From the NCBI GenBank assembly GCA_051439375.1, contig JBFRWB010000234.1, forward strand, positions 1 through 5,807: 5,807 nucleotides of DNA, written 5' to 3'. Under the pieces are notes generated by a model. The model searched no databases. It was not told the DNA's origin and saw only the letters and a list, made by a program, of their open reading frames with translations. The translations under genes and the position numbers were made by a program. This document shows, piece by piece, positions 1 through 5,150 of this stretch. This DNA comes from JBGTGT01 sp051439375. Its GTDB lineage: Bacteria > Cyanobacteriota > Cyanobacteriia > Cyanobacteriales > Microcystaceae. Within the stretch, counting starts at the first letter, position 1. Each line of letters opens with the position of its first letter.

Positions 1-236
1 GTCTAACTTTAACCTATCCTGCCAGTACAGGGCGAAATTTCGCTGAGATCCTACGAGTTATCGACTCATTACAGTTAACAGATTACCATCAGGTCGCAAC
101 TCCTGCTAACTGGCAAGATGGCGATGACTGTGTAGTTGTTCCCTCTATTTCCACTGATGAAGCAAAAGAAAAATTCCCCAAAGGAGTAACAGAAGTTAAA
201 CCCTATTTACGGATGACTCCTCAACCCAATAAATAG
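1..236 (+). CDS. 1-Cys peroxiredoxin (Prx6-type), C-terminal part
   Basis: Partial gene entering from the left edge; reading from base 3 gives 77 codons and a TAG stop at 234-236. The visible part matches the C-terminal region of Prx6-type 1-Cys peroxiredoxins: RNFAEILRVIDSLQL (a helix of the thioredoxin-like core), then VATPANWQDGDD, then the typical ending KFPKG-VTEVKPYLRMTPQP. Family members are about 210 residues, so roughly two thirds lies upstream, including the catalytic Thr/Cys motif, which cannot be inspected here. The family reduces hydrogen and alkyl hydroperoxides in the cytoplasm through a single peroxidatic cysteine. Cyanobacterial genomes commonly carry one such gene alongside 2-Cys enzymes. 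It converges on the sensor kinase gene with 65 bp between the stops, so the two are not co-transcribed. The subfamily call rests on the PANWQDGDD and KPYLR signatures. Confidence 0.88.
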   Translation, partial: LTLTYPASTGRNFAEILRVIDSLQLTDYHQVATPANWQDGDDCVVVPSISTDEAKEKFPKGVTEVKPYLRMTPQPNK

Positions 237-265
237 GATAGTTGACTGATTCTTCTCTTGCTGTA

Positions 266-297
266 TGGAGGCGTTTTTAAGGTTGAAAGCGTCTCCA
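266..297. terminator. Hairpin between convergent genes, probable terminator
   Basis: The arms tggaggcgtttt (266-277) and aaagcgtctcca (286-297) form a 12-bp stem containing two G-U wobbles, with an 8-nt loop. It sits between the peroxiredoxin stop (236) and the kinase stop (302), where a shared terminator would be expected. On the plus strand it is followed by ttaattaaatt, a weak T-rich tail; on the minus strand no T-run follows. It therefore fits best as the peroxiredoxin terminator and may only mark the 3' end of the kinase message. Confidence 0.5.
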
Positions 298-301
298 TTA
301 A

Positions 302-2311
302 TTAAATTAGGGAACGGACTTGGGGACTAGCAATTCCACTGGGTAAAGGGCAAGAAGCCTGTTCTAAATAGACTGCTAAATCAAACCAAAAGGTTGTACC
401 TATACCTGTTTCGCTAATTAAATGAATTTGGCTATGATGTTTGTGGATAATATTTCTAACAATAGACAATCCCAGTCCAGTTCCTTCTAAAGTATGAACT
501 CGATTTTCAACACGGAAGAAACGATCAAAGATCGCTGCTTGATCTTCAGCATCAATACCAATTCCTGTATCAGAAATCTCCACTCGTACAAGAGGATGAG
601 TGGAATGATCTTTATAATCACCATGTAGCTTATAAGCACGAATGGCAACTTTTCCCCCCTGTTCGGTGAATTTAAGTGCATTACCTAACAAATTAGTCAT
701 TACCTGTAAGAGTAAATCATAATGACCCAAAACAAGAGGTAAATTATCTTCAATCTCTGGAATCAGTTCTAGGTTTTTATCCTTGGCATTGAGTTGATAA
801 GTTCGTAAAATTTGTTCAATTAGTTGGCTTAAATCAACACCATCTAAATGATATATTTTTGAAGACTCCAAACGAGATAAGTCTAACACATCATTGACCA
901 AACGACTGAGGCGATCGGTTTCGTGGTTGGCTGTTTCTAAAAACTCTTTGCGTTCAACTGCTGTCAAATCATCACCGAATTCTGAAAGGGTTTCGATAAA
1001 GGATTTTATATTAAATAAAGGTGTTCGCAATTCATGGGAGACATTACTAATAAACTGACTTTTTGCTTCATTCAATTCAGCCTCACGGGTAATATCTTGC
1101 AGAGTCATGGCGATTCCTTTGGGAGTTTCCCCTTGTTGATCTAATACCTGAGTCAACATAATGCGCACAATGCGAGAAATCGGTTGCTTAAGATGAATTT
1201 TAAACTCTCCTGAATGAAAATCATCTCTTTCTTCTTCACTTTCTGCTTCAGTTGATAATGATTGATCTACATCTTTTTCTTCCCCATTAGCTGCCATTTT
1301 CTTAAGAGAACTACCAATCCTAATAGACATTTCTTGAGGAAGATAATCAAGAATGTTATGGCTAATCACTTCTACATTTTCCCAACTTAAAATTCGTCTT
1401 GCGGTTGGATTAACTAATAGTAAATTTAAGTCCGTGTCCAACAAAATTGCCCCATCTGCAATGGTAGAAACCAAAGCTTCTAATTTTGCCTTTTCTGCCG
1501 TCATCTCTTCAATATTTTGCGCCTCATAATTGGCTAATCTTTCTGCCATTTCATTAAAACTAATAATTAATTCTCCTAGTTCACCGCCAAAGGGCAAATC
1601 TATCCGTTGCTGAAAAGTACCTGCAGCAATATTCTTAACTCCCACAAGCAATTCTTTAATTGGCTTAGTAATGGTTAAGGCATTGAATACACCCCCTAAG
1701 ATAACCATTGCCCAAATCGAAATAAAAACAGCAACTGTGACATCACGGGTTAAATTAGAAGAAGCCACAACTGTCGGGTTTGGGTTAATACCAATGGCGA
1801 GAATACCTAAGTTTTGATTGTTATATTTAAGAGGAACAAAAACGTCAGTTACTTCCCCATCTGGACTTTTATGTTGGCGAACAATGGGCAGGTTAGGATG
1901 GGAAGAACTTGGTTCAGGAACTGCGATGCGTCGTTCCAAAGCCAGAGAACTATGAACCTCTTCTTGGGAATAAGGAATGCCAAAGAAAATCTTGCCCTCT
2001 GGGTCGGCATAAATCATATAGCGAACACTAGAGGTACTTTGGAAAAAGCGACTGGAAAATTGGGCAACTTCGGTTAAATTATCCTCTGCCAAGAGGGGAG
2101 TCACGTTAGAAGCCAATAGTAAGCCCAAATCACGACCAAAGCGAGTATCACTCATGCGGGCATCTTGTTGGATGGTATTCACCGCCCAGAAGGTTAAGCC
2201 ACTCATCAGCAAAGACACCGCTAAGGTGGCCGCTGCCATCAACTTTGTTTGCAGCGTAAACTCTGACCACCAACGAACTAAAGCTTCCTGTATAGATTGC
2301 AACAAGGTCAC
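302..2311 (-). CDS. nblS: Sensor histidine kinase NblS (Hik33/DspA type)
   Basis: A 669-residue membrane sensor kinase, close to the 663 residues of Synechocystis Hik33. Order of parts: transmembrane helix 1 (about 24-45), periplasmic sensor region (46-190), helix 2 (191-213), HAMP (214-266), coiled-coil linker, PAS (about 276-405), and the kinase core. The phospho-acceptor is H426 in the H-box SHELRTPL. The N-box is NLLGNALKF (N544), G1 is DTGIGI (581-586), the F-box is IFDRFFRV, and G2 is GTGLGLS (610-616), so all catalytic motifs are intact. The start is GTG at 2311: an in-frame TAA directly precedes it and AGGA lies 9 nt upstream. In studied cyanobacteria NblS acts on the response regulator RpaB. 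It controls high-light, cold, osmotic and nutrient-stress genes such as hli, nblA and psbA. The PAS region has an acidic low-complexity stretch at 343-366 rich in E, D and S. Its end converges on the peroxiredoxin gene. Confidence 0.95.
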   Translation of the reverse strand: MTLLQSIQEALVRWWSEFTLQTKLMAAATLAVSLLMSGLTFWAVNTIQQDARMSDTRFGRDLGLLLASNVTPLLAEDNLTEVAQFSSRFFQSTSSVRYMIYADPEGKIFFGIPYSQEEVHSSLALERRIAVPEPSSSHPNLPIVRQHKSPDGEVTDVFVPLKYNNQNLGILAIGINPNPTVVASSNLTRDVTVAVFISIWAMVILGGVFNALTITKPIKELLVGVKNIAAGTFQQRIDLPFGGELGELIISFNEMAERLANYEAQNIEEMTAEKAKLEALVSTIADGAILLDTDLNLLLVNPTARRILSWENVEVISHNILDYLPQEMSIRIGSSLKKMAANGEEKDVDQSLSTEAESEEERDDFHSGEFKIHLKQPISRIVRIMLTQVLDQQGETPKGIAMTLQDITREAELNEAKSQFISNVSHELRTPLFNIKSFIETLSEFGDDLTAVERKEFLETANHETDRLSRLVNDVLDLSRLESSKIYHLDGVDLSQLIEQILRTYQLNAKDKNLELIPEIEDNLPLVLGHYDLLLQVMTNLLGNALKFTEQGGKVAIRAYKLHGDYKDHSTHPLVRVEISDTGIGIDAEDQAAIFDRFFRVENRVHTLEGTGLGLSIVRNIIHKHHSQIHLISETGIGTTFWFDLAVYLEQASCPLPSGIASPQVRSLI

Positions 2312-2317
2312 TTAGAT

Positions 2318-2369
2318 AAATCCTACTACAATGTATTTATTAGATTGCACGACACATCCCATCATTATA
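2318..2369 (-). promoter_or_regulatory. Candidate nblS leader: -10 box and ribosome binding site
   Basis: On the minus strand a perfect TATAAT lies at 2369-2364, about 53 bp before the GTG start. AGGA lies 9 nt upstream of that GTG and explains initiation there. No hexamer resembling TTGACA is found 15-19 bp upstream of the TATAAT, so the promoter, if real, is weak at -35 or depends on an activator. In this AT-rich DNA the -10 match alone is modest evidence. Confidence 0.4.
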
Positions 2370-2651
2370 TATGGTTAAGGAATTAAACGGTGAGGGGATA
2401 AGGAGTTCAGGAGTCAGAAGGGTGATTAGAATGATCTAAAAAGAGGCAAAGTTCAAAGACTTTAGTATATTACATTCCCCTTTTTTGCGCTTTTTCGACT
2501 AAGGAGTACACTCAAAACTTTGATAGATAAACGTGAGTTCGATGAAGAAATTTCTGGGGACAATACAGACTCCGTAAGGGCAGGTTTAGCAGATAATACC
2601 AAATCCGAGGTGAGTACCACATTTAAGTGTGAGGCAAGGCAGGAGGCAGGA

Positions 2652-2774
2652 CAATACTGTTCGGATAATAAAAATCTGGGTATGGGAGAGTGTGGGGAGA
2701 TGGGGAAGTGTGGGGAGAGGGGGGAGAAAAAATCTTGGCGATGTTTAACAACTAATCTTAACCGAACAGTATTG
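2652..2774. mobile_element. MITE-like element, copy 1 (123 bp)
   Basis: Bounded by CAATACTGTTCGGATAA (2652-2668) and TTAACCGAACAGTATTG (2758-2774), inverted repeats that match at 16 of 17 positions. The interior is a purine-rich, G-rich tract with no coding potential. The last 55 bp or so, starting at gggggagaaaa and ending with cttaaccga, align with the right end of the larger element at 2878-3183, so the two belong to one family. No target duplication is visible: the flanks ggaggcagga and agtcggaagt differ. This copy is therefore old, rearranged, or internally deleted. A transposase would have to act in trans, and its family is unknown. Confidence 0.65.
2694..2724 (+). other. Putative G-quadruplex motif inside MITE copy 1
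   Basis: Four G-runs (GGGG, GGGG, GGGG, GGGGGG) are separated by loops of 4, 6 and 3 nt, which satisfies the usual G4 folding rule with four tetrads. It lies in a purine-rich stretch (about 2676-2731) with an 18-bp period: tgtggggaga occurs at 2691 and 2709. Such a tract stands out in this AT-rich region. Confidence 0.6.
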
Positions 2775-2780
2775 AGTCGG

Positions 2781-2799
2781 AAGTATGAAGTCGGAAGTC
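2781..2799 (+). repeat. Dispersed simple repeat, inverted partner at 5381-5399
   Basis: AAGTATGAAGTCGGAAGTC at 2781-2799 recurs exactly, in reverse complement, at 5381-5399. Both lie within short runs of gtcggaagt-like units. Such runs are typical intergenic simple repeats in cyanobacteria. Confidence 0.7.
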
Positions 2800-2867
2800 A
2801 GAAACAGAATGGATTTGACTTATAGCTGTACAAAATAAGGTTAGTACACTAGAAATCCTTGAAAACC

Positions 2868-2877
2868 AGTCTCAGCC
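2868..2877 (+). repeat. Target-site duplication, left copy
   Basis: AGTCTCAGCC directly abuts the left inverted repeat of the 306-bp element. It is identical to 3184-3193 on the other side. A 10-bp duplication is in the range produced by some DDE transposases, for example parts of the IS4 family, but the family is not established here. Confidence 0.8.
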
Positions 2878-3183
2878 CAATACTGTTTGGATAAGGTGAT
2901 TTCCAGAAGAAAATATACCTCCTTTCCAACTATTCCCCCTTATTTTAGGTAGGGCTGTTTCATTCTCCGTTAAAAATTGGATTTTCTAGTTCAATTCATT
3001 GAACGTTTTTTATTAGCCTCGTCAATTTATTGCGAGGCGATACTATAGTGCTACGCACAAGTCAAAAGGCAAAAGTCAAAAGTCAAAAGTAAGCTGCATA
3101 AGGGTTTCAGAGATCACGAAGGAAGCAGGGGGAGAAAAATCTCGACTATGTTCACCCAAATAAATCTTAACCGAATAGTATTG
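2878..3183. mobile_element. MITE-like element, copy 2 (306 bp) with intact target duplication
   Basis: Ends are CAATACTGTTTGGATAA (2878-2894) and TTAACCGAATAGTATTG (3167-3183), 14 of 17 complementary, and both are flanked by the 10-bp repeat AGTCTCAGCC. There is no transposase or sizeable ORF inside. The interior is mixed: a short hairpin gttcaa-ttca-ttgaac followed by a T-run (2989-3011), a gcctcg/cgaggc stem (3016-3038), four heptads (3061-3088) and an inverted fragment of repeat R. The right 55 bp resemble the right end of the 123-bp element. The perfect duplication indicates a genuine transposition event, recent relative to the diverged repeat it interrupts. Confidence 0.8.
3061..3088 (+). 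repeat. Heptad repeat, four units of gtcaaaa type
   Basis: The units are gtcaaaa, ggcaaaa, gtcaaaa and gtcaaaa in register, followed by gtaagc. This is a short tandemly repeated repetitive (STRR) type sequence as seen between cyanobacterial genes. It lies inside the 306-bp element and next to an inverted fragment of repeat R. Confidence 0.8.
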
Positions 3184-3193
3184 AGTCTCAGCC
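3184..3193 (+). repeat. Target-site duplication, right copy
   Basis: AGTCTCAGCC, identical to 2868-2877 and directly abutting the right inverted repeat. The dispersed repeat R resumes at 3194. Confidence 0.8.
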
Positions 3194-3229
3194 TACTTTT
3201 GCCATGCGTAGCATTGGGGATCAGAATTG

Positions 3230-3652
3230 CTAGAGAATAGTTAAATAAGTTTCTAATGGGCTAATAGGTAAGGTAACTAATCGTTGTTTTTTTAAGTCTA
3301 GTTCAATGCCTAATGCTTCTAAAGGAATAACGCCTAATAGGGCATTACTTCCACCGGGTAATTCTAAACATTCAAACGTTCCTTCTCTTCCCATTAAGGA
3401 GATTTTTGCGTCCTGAAAGATACGGGCTTGACTAATTCCTGTTGCTGTTTCGACAGTAACTTCTTTTAATAATTCTAAGCCCAAAGTGGCAATTACTTCC
3501 GCAGGAAGGCATAAGGTTGTTGCGCCTGTATCTACTAAAACATCATCTAAGGTGACTGTGCGAATATCTGATGGGTTAATAAACCCTCTGGTAGCAATAG
3601 CTTGATCACTGCGGTTAGTTATGGTTAAGGTTGTTGTAATTTTGCCCATCAT
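3230..3652 (-). CDS. Small retropepsin-like (clan AA) aspartic protease
   Basis: A 140-residue protein with the single-domain retropepsin-like layout. An N-terminal strand region (MGKITTTLTITN, about 2-13) is followed by VLVDTGATTLCLP, with catalytic D41 in DTGA (41-44). A central strand region (65-95) follows, and ALLGVIPLEALGIELDL (104-120) is the usual hydrophobic-G-hydrophobic segment that packs behind the active site. Such proteins act as homodimers, each chain giving one aspartate. Bacterial single-domain members are common in cyanobacteria, sometimes beside toxin-antitoxin genes, but their substrates are mostly unknown. There is no signal peptide, so a cytoplasmic location is likely. 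Two adjacent ATG codons (3652 and 3649) could start it; neither has a clear Shine-Dalgarno sequence. No antitoxin-like or substrate-like partner is adjacent. The stop lies about 26 bp from the end of repeat R copy 1. Confidence 0.82.
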   Translation of the reverse strand: MMGKITTTLTITNRSDQAIATRGFINPSDIRTVTLDDVLVDTGATTLCLPAEVIATLGLELLKEVTVETATGISQARIFQDAKISLMGREGTFECLELPGGSNALLGVIPLEALGIELDLKKQRLVTLPISPLETYLTIL

Positions 3653-3697
3653 TTTAGTTAGGGTTAGATTGATGATTTTTAGTTAATCATAATATAT

Positions 3698-3755
3698 ACA
3701 AAAAAAGGTTAGGACATTCGGAAGTTTTGAAACCCTTGCGCCGCTTACTTTTGCC
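3698..3755 (+). repeat. Dispersed repeat R, copy 2, uninterrupted
   Basis: A 58-bp sequence from acaaaaaaagg to acttttgcc. It aligns without gaps to the repaired form of the interrupted copy at 2830-2877 plus 3194-3203. It runs directly into heptads. It lies just upstream of the protease gene and downstream of the small membrane ORFs, which are on the opposite strand. Confidence 0.65.
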
Positions 3756-3767
3756 TTTTGCATTTTG
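3747..3767 (-). repeat. Heptad repeat, three caaaagg-type units
   Basis: Read on the minus strand the units are caaaatg, caaaagg and caaaagt, followed by aagc. This is the same family as 3061-3088 and 4228-4253 but in the opposite orientation. It forms the tail of repeat R copy 2. Confidence 0.75.
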
Positions 3768-3802
3768 CCTTACCCGTAGGGCTATACCTTTAACAATTTT
3801 AC

Positions 3803-3907
3803 TCATCTTCCTAATAAAAAAGCCCCCAATAAACCAAAAGCAATAAATAGCAATAGAAAACCAACACTAAATCCAATAATATTACCGCCTTGAATACCAA
3901 CAATCAT
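3803..3907 (-). CDS. Very small membrane protein ORF, or frameshifted tail of the upstream gene
   Basis: A frame shifted by one relative to the preceding 76-codon ORF reads, from ATG at 3907, a 34-residue protein beginning MIVGIQGGNIIG. It continues as a strongly hydrophobic helix (about 12-32) ending LLGR and TGA. The frame is open back to 3937, where a TTG at 3934 would give 43 residues starting LLWQISLAL. The sustained hydrophobic composition suggests it is, or was, coding. The ATG has no clear ribosome binding site. It overlaps the upstream ORF by 26 bp (from ATG) or 53 bp (from TTG). It may be an independent single-helix protein, translationally coupled, or the original C-terminus of the upstream gene displaced by an indel. 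I do not recognise it as a known photosystem or cytochrome b6f small subunit. Confidence 0.45.
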   Translation of the reverse strand: MIVGIQGGNIIGFSVGFLLLFIAFGLLGAFLLGR

Positions 3908-4112
3908 TAGGGCTAAACTTATTTGCCAAAGCAATGATCATTGGTAGAAATAGTCTTTTGCGGGAAGGGGGTCTATAATTGGGATCGGTGACTAATCGAC
4001 CTTCAACGTAACTGGAAGCTTTTTGTTTATCTACGGACACCATTGCAGCCCCAATCATTGTTCCCAGTAGGGCAATGACAATGGCAACGATAATAATAAT
4101 CTGAACTTGCAT
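3882..4112 (-). CDS. Small membrane-anchored protein of unknown function, possibly frameshifted
   Basis: A 76-residue ORF starting MQVQIIIIVAIVIALLG, with one clear N-terminal membrane helix (about 4-25). A polar segment follows (SVDKQKASSYVEGRLVTDPNYRPPSRKR split across 26-53; key features are the PNYRPPSRKR turn and its basic cluster). A second, weaker hydrophobic run is RLFLPMIIALA (53-63). The last 13 residues (from N64, ending CWYSRR) are polar and look unlike a designed C-terminus, while the +1 frame continues with strongly hydrophobic sequence. A single-base shift near 3930-3940 would give a protein of about 100 residues with an anchor, a short loop and a C-terminal hydrophobic region. 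The basic cluster after the polar segment suggests a defined topology, but I cannot tell which side of the membrane the loop faces. No good Shine-Dalgarno sequence precedes the ATG. The family is not recognised. Confidence 0.55.
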   Translation of the reverse strand: MQVQIIIIVAIVIALLGTMIGAAMVSVDKQKASSYVEGRLVTDPNYRPPSRKRLFLPMIIALANKFSPNDCWYSRR

Positions 4113-4173
4113 GGCATATTTTTGAATGATTAACGGCTCAATTATAACTGGATGGATAATGTGCTTGTCAAAT

Positions 4174-4208
4174 GATTGCCGATTGCCGATTGTAGATTGG
4201 AGATTGAC
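4174..4208 (+). repeat. Heptad repeat, five gattgNN units
   Basis: Five 7-bp units in exact register: gattgcc, gattgcc, gattgta, gattgga, gattgac. The segment gattggagatt (4195-4205) recurs as its exact reverse complement at 4321-4331, just beyond the stop of the helical protein gene. Confidence 0.8.
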
Positions 4209-4227
4209 TTCATCAATAGACTTCTTA

Positions 4228-4253
4228 CAAAAGTCAAGGCAAAAGGCAAAAGT
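4228..4253 (+). repeat. Heptad repeat, caaaagt/caaaagg units
   Basis: The units are caaaagt, a shortened caagg, caaaagg and caaaagt, followed by aag. This is the same family as 3061-3088 and the inverted run at 3747-3767. With the heptads at 4174-4208 it fills most of the 220-bp gap between the helical protein gene and the small membrane ORF; nothing else is seen there. Confidence 0.7.
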
Positions 4254-4332
4254 AAGAGAAATTGATAAGATACTAGGTTAAATTGATCTGCTAATTATTT
4301 ATGCAAGAGGTCTAATCTTAAATCTCCAATCT

Positions 4333-5022
4333 TTAATTGTCTGAGTCATCGCTTTCGGTAGAATGACTGTTTGTTTGTTGTGTCCAATTACTGGTAAAAA
4401 GGGTTAACAAATTCGGGGTATCAGCAAAGACAGTTTGACCAATTTGATTGATGCGATTAACTTTATCATAGAGAGTACGGTAGATAGTTTGTCGGTCAAT
4501 TGTTTCACTGCGACGGTGAATGTTATAGGCTTCTTGTGCTTGATTAGCTGCGATTAAATCGGCTAAGTATGTCTCTGCTTGTTGAATCGTTTCCTCTGTT
4601 TGACCGACGCTTTTTAAGACTTGGGCGTGTTTTTTAGCAAGATCAATTAAGGTAGGAAATAGAGTAATTAATTTAGCTTCACTCGTTTGGGCTTCATTCC
4701 ATTGACTGGTGGGAAATTCGACTCCTTTGAGTTTCTTATCTTTGGTAGCAAGATTAATTCTCAGTCTCAAGGTTTTCCCCCAATCTCGACAGGCTTCTAA
4801 TTTAGTATTCTTATCACTGGTTAATTCTTTTAATTGAATCTTTTGTGCATCAAAGGTAGGAATTTCAGCAACTTGATCAATCTCTTTTTTCATTTGGTTA
4901 ATCCATTTTTGATCTAAGCCAAACTGACTGAGTTGGGTAATGTGGGTTTCAGCAATAGAAACTTTAACTCTAGCTTCTTCAAGAATTTGATCTAAGGCAA
5001 CGGGTACTGTTTTATCAACCAT
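4333..5022 (-). CDS. Uncharacterised helical (coiled-coil-like) cytoplasmic protein
   Basis: 229 residues with no signal peptide or membrane segment. It is almost wholly predicted helical, with heptad-like spacing of hydrophobic residues (about 10-100 and 110-195) and many K, E and Q. Recognisable local features are a WGKTLRLRI segment (81-89), VEFPTSQWNE (101-110), and VFADTPNLLTLFTSN (198-212) near the end. An acidic, probably disordered tail ends ESDDSDN. It resembles long-helix bacterial proteins of unknown function, but I cannot assign a named family. The start is well supported: GAGGA lies 7 nt before the ATG at 5022, the best ribosome binding site in the window. It is the only mid-sized gene in its neighbourhood. 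Its neighbours, 220 bp downstream and over 500 bp upstream, are separated by repeats, so it is probably transcribed alone. A structural or scaffold role would be a guess. Confidence 0.75.
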   Translation of the reverse strand: MVDKTVPVALDQILEEARVKVSIAETHITQLSQFGLDQKWINQMKKEIDQVAEIPTFDAQKIQLKELTSDKNTKLEACRDWGKTLRLRINLATKDKKLKGVEFPTSQWNEAQTSEAKLITLFPTLIDLAKKHAQVLKSVGQTEETIQQAETYLADLIAANQAQEAYNIHRRSETIDRQTIYRTLYDKVNRINQIGQTVFADTPNLLTLFTSNWTQQTNSHSTESDDSDN

Positions 5023-5150
5023 AATAATTTCCTCGTTAAAAAGGGTAATGCTTATTCTTCGTCTATTATCCAGTTTAGTTTTTTAGTTAGGCTAACCGCC
5101 ACGGTTTGTAATATTACTTTATTTACTGTTAACCCTAAAAATTATTTTTG

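Larger units (their letters stand above)
2830..3203 (+). repeat. Dispersed repeat R, copy 1, split by the MITE
   Basis: Joining 2830-2877 to 3194-3203, that is, removing one element plus one 10-bp duplication, gives a 58-bp sequence. It aligns without gaps to 3698-3755 (43 of 58 identical by hand count). It begins acaaaa-aaggttag, runs through tgaaa and ends tacttttgcc. A related inverted segment also lies inside the MITE at about 3081-3108. It appears to be an interspersed, non-coding cyanobacterial repeat that often leads into heptad runs. Confidence 0.65.
2312..3229. other. Gene-free interval of about 0.9 kb made of repeats and mobile-element remnants
   Basis: No open frame here looks coding. 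The first part (2312-2640) holds the nblS leader and otherwise unremarkable AT-rich sequence. The remainder holds two MITE-like elements (2652-2774 and 2878-3183), a simple repeat based on gtcggaagt (2775-2800), a dispersed repeat split by the second element, and heptad repeats. No transposase remnant was recognised. Confidence 0.75.

Noticed and set aside
487..681. Minus-strand open frame of 64 codons
   Set aside because: Alternate-frame shadow of the nblS ATPase domain.
912..919. HIP1 octamer
   Set aside because: The sequence is gcgatcgg, one base off the palindrome, and lies within nblS coding sequence. It is weak support for a cyanobacterial source, not a feature.
1814..2077. Plus-strand open frame of 87 codons
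   Set aside because: It lies wholly antisense to the sensor domain of nblS, a clear coding gene, and has no features of its own.
2520..2825. Plus-strand open frame of 101 codons upstream of nblS
   Set aside because: It starts with TTG and a poorly spaced aaggag, runs straight through the 123-bp MITE with its G-rich tract, and has no recognisable domain. It is open by chance in repeat DNA.
2952..2966. gggctgtttcattct as one end of another insertion sequence
   Set aside because: It looked familiar, but no inverted partner is present in the window.
2989..3011. Hairpin gttcaa-ttca-ttgaac followed by a T-run as an intrinsic terminator
   Set aside because: The stem is only six AT-rich pairs and no gene ends upstream on the plus strand. 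It was kept only as a detail of the MITE interior.
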